A stretch of DNA of 37,053 nucleotides. Origin: Alphaproteobacteria bacterium RIFCSPHIGHO2_02_FULL_46_13. Lineage in GTDB: Bacteria; Pseudomonadota; Alphaproteobacteria; Micavibrionales; Micavibrionaceae. A model generated the notes under the pieces. It worked only from the letters and a program-made list of their open reading frames with translations. It was not told the DNA's origin and did not search any database. How positions within the stretch are numbered: the first letter of the stretch is position 1; each line of letters starts with the position of its first letter. Positions 8,080 through 17,100 of the stretch are shown here, piece after piece. Location of the stretch: positions 9,798-46,850 of the forward strand of contig MEMI01000043.1 of NCBI GenBank assembly GCA_001767915.1, read 5' to 3'. The translations under genes and the position numbers were made by a program.

Positions 8080-10140
8080 TTACTCCGCCGCTTCAGCAGT
8101 TTGAGTTGGGTGTATAAACGTTTTGGTACAATCCGACATGGTTTTCGATGACCGAGAGATCGAATTGGTCATGTAGAAATTATCAATCGGTGAATGGAAC
8201 GGATGTCCGCGTACGTCTCCGGCCTTCCCGAATTTGCCCCATGCGGCCGGCACAACCTGACCGATTTTTGCAAAATGCGGAAATTCAGAAACCAGACGCG
8301 CACGCAGTTGTGCCAGAGTATTATAGGCAAGCGGTTTGCCCAATTTATCCGACAACGCACGAATAATTTTCCAGTCTTCGCGGGCTTCACCGAGCGGAGA
8401 AACCGCTTTCTTGGCAAGCTGTGCACGACCTTCGGTATTCATATACAGACCATCTTTTTCAGTGTACGCAACACCTGGTAAAATCACATCCGCCCGCGCA
8501 GCACCTTGGTCACCATGGTGGCCTTGATAAATCACGAATGTATCTTTGCCAATCGATGCGCCGACATTAAATTCATCAACACCCAAAAGATAGAGGACTT
8601 CAACGCCCTTATTCTGTGTCGCCTCTAAAATGCCGTAAGCATTCAGGCCATCATCTTTCGGAACGAAACCAATATCCAAAGCCCCGACACGGGACGCATT
8701 GGTTTGCATGACGTTAAATCCGTTCCAGCCGTCTTTTACAAACCCGAACTGGGTTGCAAAATCATACAGCGCCGCATGAATGGCTTCACCATCTGGACGC
8801 AGGAAAGCACCCTGCCCCACAATCATCAACGGACGCTCTGCATTTTTCAAAATTTCAAAAAAGGCGTGATTGCCATTCAGGCTTTCAGGGCCTGCACCGA
8901 TATAAGTGGTCGGGTACGTTAAATCACGTTGTTCACCAATCACACCAACTTTCACGCGTTTGGATACGAATGATTTGCGGATGCGTGCGTTGACCAATGG
9001 CGCTTCCCAACGTGGGTTTGTCCCAATCAACAAAATCGCATCGGCCTGCTCAATGCCGGAGATTGTCGAATTGAACAAATATCCCGCACGGTTCGATGTA
9101 TCAAACAAAGTGCCATCCGTACGGCAATCCATATTTTTAACGCCGAGTGATACCATCAAATCCTTGAGTGCCAACATGGACTCAGTATCGTTCAAAGCCC
9201 CGACCATTGCCGCAATTTTGTTGGCAGGTGTTGAAGATAATTTTTGGGTGACAACGGCAAATGCCTCGTCCCATGATGCGGCACGCAAAGCACCGGTTGC
9301 GGCATCGCGCACGAATGGTTTATCAAGACGCGCACGTTTCAACCCGTCATGGGCGAAACGTGTTTTATCCGAAATCCATTCTTCGTTCACATCTTCATTC
9401 AGGCGCGGAAGAACGCGCATCACTTCATTGCCGCGGGCATCAATCCGAATATTGCTACCAACTGCATCATGCACGTCAATCGATTCCGTTTTACGGAGTT
9501 CCCAAGGGCGCGCCGTGAATGCGTAAGGTTTGGATGTCAATGCACCAACAGGGCAAACATCCACAAGGTTGCCTGATAATTCAGATGCAATTGCTTTTTC
9601 AATAAAGGTTGTGATCTCGGCGTCTTCACCACGGTTCATCATCCCCAAATCCGCAACACCAGCGATTTCTTCTGAGAAACGGACGCAACGGGTACATTGG
9701 ATACAGCGTGTCATTACGGTTTTTACAAGCGGGCCTAATTCCGGATCAGTCTTGGCGCGTTTGTCTTCGGTATAACGGGAACGGTCAAAACCATATCCGA
9801 ATGCTTGGTCTTGCAAATCGCACTCACCACCTTGGTCACAAATCGGACAATCCAGCGGGTGGTTAATCAGCATCATTTCCATGACACCATGGCGGGATTT
9901 TTTAACTTGCGGGCTGTCGGTAAACACTTCCATATTTTCACCACACGCCATGGCGCAAGACGCAACAGGTTTCGGTGCCCCTTTGACTTCGACCAAGCAC
10001 ATGCGGCAATTGGCGGGAACGCTCAAGCGGTCATGGTAACAAAAACGCGGAATTTCATATCCCAGAATTTCCGATGCCTGAAGGATGGATGTACCCGCAG
10101 GGACTTCGATTTCCGTACCGTTGATTTTAAGTTTTGGCAT
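8080..10140 (-). CDS. nuoG: NADH-quinone oxidoreductase subunit G
   Basis: NuoG is the large iron-sulfur subunit of the complex I peripheral arm. The 686-residue product shows the expected cluster ligands: C34, C45, C48 and C62 for the 2Fe-2S ferredoxin domain; H94, C98, C101 and C107 in HPLDCPICDQGGEC; and C146, C149, C152 and C196 for a further 4Fe-4S cluster. A molybdopterin oxidoreductase-like fold without cofactor residues follows from ~residue 215 to the end. Length is that of alphaproteobacterial and mitochondrial NuoG/NDUFS1 rather than the longer E. coli form. AGGA lies 8 bases upstream of the ATG. A 28-base gap separates it from the upstream small secreted protein gene. Confidence 0.97.
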   Translation of the reverse strand: MPKLKINGTEIEVPAGTSILQASEILGYEIPRFCYHDRLSVPANCRMCLVEVKGAPKPVASCAMACGENMEVFTDSPQVKKSRHGVMEMMLINHPLDCPICDQGGECDLQDQAFGYGFDRSRYTEDKRAKTDPELGPLVKTVMTRCIQCTRCVRFSEEIAGVADLGMMNRGEDAEITTFIEKAIASELSGNLVDVCPVGALTSKPYAFTARPWELRKTESIDVHDAVGSNIRIDARGNEVMRVLPRLNEDVNEEWISDKTRFAHDGLKRARLDKPFVRDAATGALRAASWDEAFAVVTQKLSSTPANKIAAMVGALNDTESMLALKDLMVSLGVKNMDCRTDGTLFDTSNRAGYLFNSTISGIEQADAILLIGTNPRWEAPLVNARIRKSFVSKRVKVGVIGEQRDLTYPTTYIGAGPESLNGNHAFFEILKNAERPLMIVGQGAFLRPDGEAIHAALYDFATQFGFVKDGWNGFNVMQTNASRVGALDIGFVPKDDGLNAYGILEATQNKGVEVLYLLGVDEFNVGASIGKDTFVIYQGHHGDQGAARADVILPGVAYTEKDGLYMNTEGRAQLAKKAVSPLGEAREDWKIIRALSDKLGKPLAYNTLAQLRARLVSEFPHFAKIGQVVPAAWGKFGKAGDVRGHPFHSPIDNFYMTNSISRSSKTMSDCTKTFIHPTQTAEAAE

Positions 10141-10168
10141 GCTTTATCCTATTATTTATTTTTAAAAC

Positions 10169-10606
10169 TTATTGTTTAAATCCGCATTGTTGGCGGGTTC
10201 TTATTTCTCTGTTAAGGGCTGAAATCCCAGAATATTTCTTGGCAGTGACTGGGTCAGGTTTCGCCCTTGATTTAACATTAGGGGGCAGTACTCCGTCCAA
10301 TTGCGTCACATAACCGATCACATCATTCGGCGTAAATTTTTTCAAAATCTCATTAGTCATGCAATCACAGGATTCTTTATATTTTTCCATCCGTGCTGCA
10401 ATTTCTGCAGGCGATAAAGTCTTCGGCGTGTAAAGGGACTTTTGACGCTCCATACAAGTGGATGAATACATATGACGCGCATAAATATCATTCATTTTCG
10501 TCGCGTCCTCAAGGTCGCGTCCGGTTAATGGTTTATTGTTATCGTCTGCATGTGCAACCGACAAAAATGAAACCAATGCCATTATAAAAACGAATTGTTT
10601 GAACAC
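10169..10606 (-). CDS. Small secreted cysteine-containing protein between nuoF and nuoG, function unknown
   Basis: I do not recognise this gene. The frame runs back into nuoF, but the GTG at 10606 is chosen because AGGGA lies 7 bases upstream and because it gives a clean signal peptide: a hydrophobic core FVFIMALVSFLSVAHA with likely cleavage before DDNNK. The mature part (~125 residues) is hydrophilic and has four cysteines, in SSTCMERQ, ESCDCMTN and RQQCGFKQ, which could form two disulfides or bind metal. It is ten bases after the nuoF stop and 28 before the nuoG start, so it must be transcribed with complex I genes. A role in complex I is not proven; periplasmic location argues against a core subunit. 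An ATG at 10582 is an alternative start. Confidence 0.8.
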   Translation of the reverse strand: MFKQFVFIMALVSFLSVAHADDNNKPLTGRDLEDATKMNDIYARHMYSSTCMERQKSLYTPKTLSPAEIAARMEKYKESCDCMTNEILKKFTPNDVIGYVTQLDGVLPPNVKSRAKPDPVTAKKYSGISALNREIRTRQQCGFKQ

Positions 10607-10616
10607 GTTTCTATCC

Positions 10617-11918
10617 CTACTCTGCCGCCAGAATGTCGTGCGGCGCATCTTTACGATAATCCAGCAAGCGTTTCTCCATCTCAGGACGGAAATGGCGGAT
10701 CAACCCTTGGATCGGCCACGCAGATGCATCACCATGCGCGCAAATTGTATGACCTTCAATTTCTTTGGTCAGGTCAAGCAACATATCAATTTCTTCAATC
10801 GTCGCATTACCGCGCGCCATACGTTGCATGATACGGTATAACCACCCCGTTCCTTCACGGCACGGCGTACATTGACCACAACTTTCATGCATGTAGAAAT
10901 GTGTGAGACGTGCAATCGCACCAACGATGTCGGTTGATTTATCCATGACAATCACACCCGCAGTCCCAAGACCGGATTGCACCGCACGAAGACTATCAAA
11001 ATCCATCAACACCGTGTCGCAAATATGTTTCGGAAGTAGTGGCGTAGATGATCCACCGGGAATAATCGCAAGAAGATTATCCCACCCGCCGCGAACACCG
11101 CCCGCATGTTTTTCAATGAGTTCTTTAAGCGGAATGCCCATGGCTTCTTCGACGTTGCACGGGTTGTTCACATGGCCTGAAATACAGAATAATTTTGTTC
11201 CGGTATTTTTCTCGTCCTTACCAATCCCGCCAAACCAAGCACCACCGCGACGCAGGATAGTTGGCGCAACAGCAATGGTTTCCACATTATTCACAGTGGT
11301 CGGGCATGAATATAACCCTGCACCCGCTGGGAATGGTGGCTTGTTCCGAGGTTGCCCTTTTTTGCCTTCAATACTTTCAATAAGTGCCGTTTCTTCACCG
11401 CAAATATAAGCTCCGCCACCACGATGCAACACGACATCGAAATCCCAACCGCTTCCGGCTGCATTTTTACCGAGCAATCCGTCTGCGTAGGCTTCTTTAA
11501 TCGCGCGAACGATGGTTGACCCTTCGTTATAAAATTCACCGCGCATGTAGATATAAGCACGGTTGGCACCCATCGCGAATCCTGCGATCAAAGCACCTTC
11601 CAACAATTTGTGCGGCTCATGGCGCAGAATATCGCGGTCTTTACATGTCCCCGGTTCAGATTCATCAGCGTTGATGACAAGGTAATGCGGACGACCATCG
11701 GATACTTTGGGCATAAATGACCATTTCATACCTGTCGGAAAACCTGCCCCGCCACGACCACGCAGACCGGATTTTTTCATCTCGTCAATGATCCAGTCAC
11801 GCCCTTTGGCAATAATATCCTTTGTATTGTCCCAGTCACCGCGAGCTTTAGCAGCTTGCAGGCTATAGGAATCCCATCCATAGATATTGGTAAAAATTCT
11901 ATCTTTATCGGCGAGCAT
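10617..11918 (-). CDS. nuoF: NADH-quinone oxidoreductase subunit F
   Basis: NuoF binds NADH and FMN and carries cluster N3, so it is the electron entry point of complex I. The 433-residue protein has the glycine-rich NADH/FMN region [18 protein letters not shown] (51-68), the FMN-contact block [14 protein letters not shown] (81-94), and the 4Fe-4S ligands C347, C350, C353 in [12 protein letters not shown] with C393 in GHTICAHG. nuoE, the usual upstream neighbour, is absent: upstream on this strand, after 176 bases, lies the type I secretion ABC transporter. A promoter for the nuoFGHI block is therefore expected in 11919-12094, though I see no clear -35/-10 pair there. Confidence 0.97.
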   Translation of the reverse strand: MLADKDRIFTNIYGWDSYSLQAAKARGDWDNTKDIIAKGRDWIIDEMKKSGLRGRGGAGFPTGMKWSFMPKVSDGRPHYLVINADESEPGTCKDRDILRHEPHKLLEGALIAGFAMGANRAYIYMRGEFYNEGSTIVRAIKEAYADGLLGKNAAGSGWDFDVVLHRGGGAYICGEETALIESIEGKKGQPRNKPPFPAGAGLYSCPTTVNNVETIAVAPTILRRGGAWFGGIGKDEKNTGTKLFCISGHVNNPCNVEEAMGIPLKELIEKHAGGVRGGWDNLLAIIPGGSSTPLLPKHICDTVLMDFDSLRAVQSGLGTAGVIVMDKSTDIVGAIARLTHFYMHESCGQCTPCREGTGWLYRIMQRMARGNATIEEIDMLLDLTKEIEGHTICAHGDASAWPIQGLIRHFRPEMEKRLLDYRKDAPHDILAAE

Positions 11919-12094
11919 CTTTGTTTCCAGTGCGATAGTCTATTTTGTTGCAGTCAATTTGGTTCAACCATAAAGGTTGGAAAATTGGCCTCATCATAGT
12001 GATTCCGCTTGAAAAGGCAAAAGGATATTACCTTTTTTTCAAAACTGCTCACGACTAAGATTATTAATTATGAAAACAAAAAGAGGTTGGAAGC

Positions 12095-14113
12095 CTAATT
12101 TTTTTGAAGAATCCGCTCCCGTGGCCCATCCGCCAGTATTTTTGACTGCCCCACGACAATAATACGGTCACAAATTGAAAGAATATGATGGCTATGGGTG
12201 CTCACAATAATCGTAGCCTTCCCCTTCAACGAACGAATTTGTTCCGCCAAATGCATTTCAAGAGCGGCATCCAACCCGTTTGTAGGTTCGTCCAGCAATA
12301 TCAATGACGGATTATATGCAAAAGCACGGGCAAGTGATACAAGCTGGCGTTGCCCACCAGAAAGCTTCATCCCCCTCACCCCGACCTCAGTTTGCCAATT
12401 CAATCCACTTTCGCGGAAAGCAAACTCAAGCCCTGAAAGGCGTAATAAATCTTTACGAGCCCCTGCCTCTAGTGGAGGTCGTCCCGCACGAACATTATCC
12501 TCAATCATCCCTTCCAGCAGACATAGCTCTTGAGGCTTATACCCAAGGCTGATTGAAATATCATCAAGGGATAGATTTTCGGTCGGAATATCATCAATCA
12601 ATACCCGCCCCTTATCTGCCGGAATAATCCCTGCGATCAAACGCAAGAGAGTTGTTTTTCCCGACCCGGGTGATCCCGCAATACCGACAATTTCACCCGC
12701 CCCAATGTTAAAATTAATTTTATCCAGCACCGGATTGTCATCTGATCTTAAGCGACACGTCACATTTTCAAAATGAACATTGCCCGATAATTTTCCATGA
12801 GGGATAACGTGGCGAGCCGCCTTATCAGGAAGCAACGAATTCAACCCCTTCAACGCCGCCCGAAATTCTTTATATCGCAGGATAAGACTCGATACAGAAC
12901 TCATCCCCGACATCGCGCGCGAAGATAACATGGATACAGCCAACAATCCGCCCGAGGTCAGTTTATGATCCTCGACCATATACACACCCGCAACCAGAAC
13001 AGCGACGTAGGAGAGGTAAGAAATAGAATTGGCCAATGACATACCAACCCCTCTCCAATACCGCGCTTTACTGGACGCCAGAGCGGATTGGACACTTGAT
13101 TGGCGCAATTTTTCTTGCATGTCGCCTTGGAACGCACTGCCAACAATCACTTCACGCGCCGACAATAAATCATTCAACAATCCGAAACGGCGCTCACTTC
13201 CAATTTTAGCGACGGCTTCATAATCAAGAACAGGTTTCAGCAACAGAGATGATGAGAGGGCTAAAGCACCACCAAATAATACAACCAACAAAGCCATCGG
13301 CCCCGCGATAATTAAAATAGCCGCCAAAAATAAAAACAAGAACGGAATATCTGCCAAAGCCAACAGATAGGATGATGATAAGAAATCACGATAAGAAATA
13401 ATTTGTTTATATTTTTCTAACAGCAATCCAATCCCCGGCAAACTGTTCATGTCGGTTGCCAGAAGTTTTTTAAAGATGCCGTAATCGATATCGGTTTCCG
13501 TACTAATTGCAAATCGTTCAGCCGCCTGTAAGCGGATCAAACGCATAAAAAACTCAATCCCCAACACGAACACCAAGCATATCGCCAAAGCCCAGAGGGT
13601 TTCATATATTCCGTTACCCATGATTTTGTCGTACACAAAACTACTGAACAAAGGGAAAGCCAGTGCAAATAAGTTGATCAGAAAGGCGGCGGCAACAATA
13701 TCCCACAATCGCCCGCTATAGTGACGAAAGAACGGCGATATCCCACCGAACGCAACTTTCTTTTCTTTCAACACATAAGCATGAGAATATTTTTGAAGCT
13801 GATCTGCGTTCAAAGTCGTCTGCTTAGGGGGCTTAGAAGGCTGGGGGCTGTTATCCAAAACCTTCAACAGACCTTGTTCATTATGAATGAATGGCACGGG
13901 CTCGAAACCATCGCCACAGAGTATGCCGCCCTTAACAGCTCCGTCATAGATAATTGTTCCCTTAATAATGTCTAGTTTTTCGACGTCATAGATGCTGGTC
14001 TGCAATTCGCGGCGTAAGTCCGTCAAATTTTCAACAGATGATTGGTCTTTGGGGGCAATACCCAAAGCGTCAAGTAGTCTGGCTGAGGCCAGACCAAAGC
14101 TTTCGTTCTTCAT
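12095..14113 (-). CDS. Type I secretion ABC transporter (permease-ATPase)
   Basis: This 672-residue protein is the inner-membrane motor of the secretion system. Residues 1-~110 form a soluble N-terminal region without peptidase motif, as in exporters of large adhesins with a degenerate C39-like domain. A six-helix ABC transmembrane domain follows (~130-420), then the ATPase: Walker A GSPGSGKTT (~480), signature LSGGQRQ (~584), Walker B LILLDEP (~604) and the H-loop histidine in STHSHH (~636). The frame is open 27 codons upstream, but ATG 14113 is preferred because it lies ten bases after the RTX gene stop. That adjacency marks the RTX protein as its substrate. It ends the six-gene operon. Confidence 0.93.
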   Translation of the reverse strand: MKNESFGLASARLLDALGIAPKDQSSVENLTDLRRELQTSIYDVEKLDIIKGTIIYDGAVKGGILCGDGFEPVPFIHNEQGLLKVLDNSPQPSKPPKQTTLNADQLQKYSHAYVLKEKKVAFGGISPFFRHYSGRLWDIVAAAFLINLFALAFPLFSSFVYDKIMGNGIYETLWALAICLVFVLGIEFFMRLIRLQAAERFAISTETDIDYGIFKKLLATDMNSLPGIGLLLEKYKQIISYRDFLSSSYLLALADIPFLFLFLAAILIIAGPMALLVVLFGGALALSSSLLLKPVLDYEAVAKIGSERRFGLLNDLLSAREVIVGSAFQGDMQEKLRQSSVQSALASSKARYWRGVGMSLANSISYLSYVAVLVAGVYMVEDHKLTSGGLLAVSMLSSRAMSGMSSVSSLILRYKEFRAALKGLNSLLPDKAARHVIPHGKLSGNVHFENVTCRLRSDDNPVLDKINFNIGAGEIVGIAGSPGSGKTTLLRLIAGIIPADKGRVLIDDIPTENLSLDDISISLGYKPQELCLLEGMIEDNVRAGRPPLEAGARKDLLRLSGLEFAFRESGLNWQTEVGVRGMKLSGGQRQLVSLARAFAYNPSLILLDEPTNGLDAALEMHLAEQIRSLKGKATIIVSTHSHHILSICDRIIVVGQSKILADGPRERILQKN

Positions 14114-14123
14114 GTGAATACTC

Positions 14124-17100
14124 TTACGCTGCGCCAGTATATACATCCAATACAGCAACGCGGTTTGTTGTATCAAGCACCGCATGACCCGCATCGGAAT
14201 AGAGGTAATATATCGTATTTGTTGCGGTCGAGGAAGCCACTAAATAGCTAAGCGCCCCTGTTCCAGCCCCCACAGTTAGGCTGAATGTGTCACCTGTATC
14301 AAGCCTTAAATTCACCGAAGATGCAGTGCCCGCATCGGCAAGCCCGATAATATCATTGGCATTCATACTGTAACTTCCGCCACTGGCAGAATTTCGGATA
14401 TCCAGAACCTCAATGCTATTATATTTTGCCCCAGTAATTGACCCTGCGGTGAGTGCAAGGCCGGCTACTTTAATCGTATCTGTATTCGCCCCACCATCCA
14501 TCAAAGTGACGGAAGTAAACTGGGATGTTGTGGCAAGGAATGTATCATTTCCATTTCCACCATTCAGAGTATCTGCTCCGCCATTCCCCGCGAGAATGTC
14601 GTTGCCATCCCCAGCAGTAATGATATTTGCATTAGAATCTCCATAAAGAATATCGTTTAAAGATGATCCCGTGATATTTTCAACATTTACAACAGTACTA
14701 TAAGTTGAAGTCCCTGTCCTTGCTTGGAAATTAAAATCCCCACCCCAGAAATATGCCTTATCAGATGCTCCATAGAACGAAGCATTCCCAAGGAACACCT
14801 GAGCAGCAACAGCTGTAGGCCCACCCCACCAAGAATTCGTAAAATCAAGTACATCAATACCCGCGCCACCATCAATGGTATTAGCGCCATAAGAGCCATA
14901 AATTGTGTCATTGCCACCCAACCCATACATAGTATTGGAGCCACCACGACCATTAATAAAATTAGCATTATTATCACCGACCAAAATGTCGTTCCACCCC
15001 TCTCCCAGAAGCCTTTCGAAATTGACCAATAATGTTGTCCCCAAACTAGTTGCGAAACCAGAATAAGTCCCTAAACTACCAACACCTCTATCAATTCTAT
15101 CTGCAACGCCATTTCCATTAATATCGGCATTTCCATCTAGGTAGATCACAGCTCCTAAACTCGTATAGGCCGCCCAAATTGTATCTGAACCCGCTCCACC
15201 ATCCAGTCGATCCGAACCACCACTATAGGCAATAGTCTCTCCGGCACTTCCCCCATAGAAAGCATCTGATCCAGAACCAAGATAGAACACAGTTGATGAT
15301 GTCCCCCCATAAATTACGTCCCCAAAATTTGATCCCATAAACTCTTCAACGCTTACATTTGATCCAGATACCGGTGTATAATAATCACCGTTGGAGTGTG
15401 ACAAAGAGTCCGCTGCTGTCACACCTTTATTCCCGCCGCTATACGCAGCAATTACGATTGAGTTTCCCAAAGAATTCGTGTATGTGCGGCTCACAGAGTC
15501 AAAGTTAACAACCACACCCGCACCAGACGAACTATAGCGCAGACGGTCATATCCGTTAGCTATGATTGTATCGTTCCCTGCGCCCATATAGAAGTCATTG
15601 ACTCCACCGCCACCGCTCAGAATATTAGTTCCCTCCCCGCCAGAGAGACTATCATTCCCTGCCCCCGTAATGATCCAATCATTGGATCTTGAGCCAGTTA
15701 CTGAATTGTTTCCCGAACCAAGGAGTATCCTGTTAATTGAATTATATCCTGCAAAATCCGTCATTACATAAAAATCGCCGTTGGCAGCACCACCAGTCCC
15801 ATATCCCCCCAGCAGATTAATGGTCATTGACGTATTGCTTGAAGAATAGTCAACCGTATTATAGACACCCGCAGCAATCAAAGCTCCATTCGTACCGTCA
15901 TAAGTGACACCGGCATGCTGGGAAATAAAGGTATTGTTTCCAGTTCCTCCATAAATAACGTCTGCTCCAGCAGTTCCAGTATAAACCGTATTATCGCCAT
16001 CTCCTGCATAGATCGTATCATTGCCCGTACCGCCTGTAATCGTATCATTACCCGCACCACCATACATGGTGTCATTACCGCCACCCCCAGTAATGGTATC
16101 ATTACCCGCGCCACCGTAAATGGTATTGGCTAATGTATTGCCTGTAATTGTATCGGCAAAGTCTGTTCCTGTAACATTCTGAATACCCGAAAGGGTATCA
16201 GAAAGGCCTGTCCCCGATGCAGTACCAGCCAACAATGAAAGAGTAACCGCAGTTGTCGTCAGCAGGCTGTAATCTACCGTGTTACTACCTGTTCCACCGA
16301 TATAACTATTTGTGCCCAATCCACCACGGAAAATATTTGTTCCATTACCTGCCGTGTAATTGTCATTTCCATCACCGCTGATAAATGTATTATTCCCGTT
16401 TCCTGCAGTAATCGTATTGTTACCAGAACCAAGATTAAATGTATTATTTCCGTTCCCTGCGGTCACTGTATCCGTGCCAGTCCCTGCGATGATGGTATTA
16501 TTGCCCTCACCGATGGTAATGGAATTCGTTCCGTCACCTGCAGAAATTGTTCCGCTTCCGTTTAAGGCTGATATTGTATCATTCCCAATACCTGTCGTGA
16601 TATTAATAATAGTTGCTGTAGTGGTCACTGAATTTGTTCCGTCACCCGCCTGTACGGTCGTATTACCCGCCCCCGTTACAATAGTATCGTCACCACTTCC
16701 TGTTGTGACGTTATTAGTACCACTTCCAAGAGTAATTGAGTTTATACCATCTCCTGCAACCACAACGCCACTTCCGCTGGAAGCCGTTATGGTATCAGCC
16801 CCTGCGCCTGTTGTAATATTAATGACTGCAGCACTGGTTGTGATGATGTTCACACCGTCACCAGCTTGAATAATTGCACTCCCAGTTCCCGTGACAATCG
16901 TATCATCGCCCGTACCAGTGGTAACTGTATTGACACCATTTCCAAGTGTAACGGAATTTGTACCGTTTCCGGTATTAATCGTATTATTACCATCCTCAGC
17001 AGTGACAATATCATCGCCGCCAAGTGAGGTCAGCGTATTATCACCGCTACCTAAATAAACCGTATTATTACCTGAACCAGTTGTAACACTGTCATTTCCT

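Noticed and set aside
12000-12060. AAAAGG/CCTTTT hairpin as terminator of the secretion operon
   Set aside because: The stem is A/T-rich and short; too weak to claim without transcript data.
14114-14194. 27-residue N-terminal extension of the ABC transporter
   Set aside because: It overlaps the end of the adhesin gene in another frame; the ATG at 14113 suits operon spacing.
16360-16869. Plus-strand 169-codon frame inside the adhesin gene
   Set aside because: It is the antisense shadow of the RTX repeats; the proline/valine-rich residues come from repeat codons, and the minus-strand frame is continuous and family-like.
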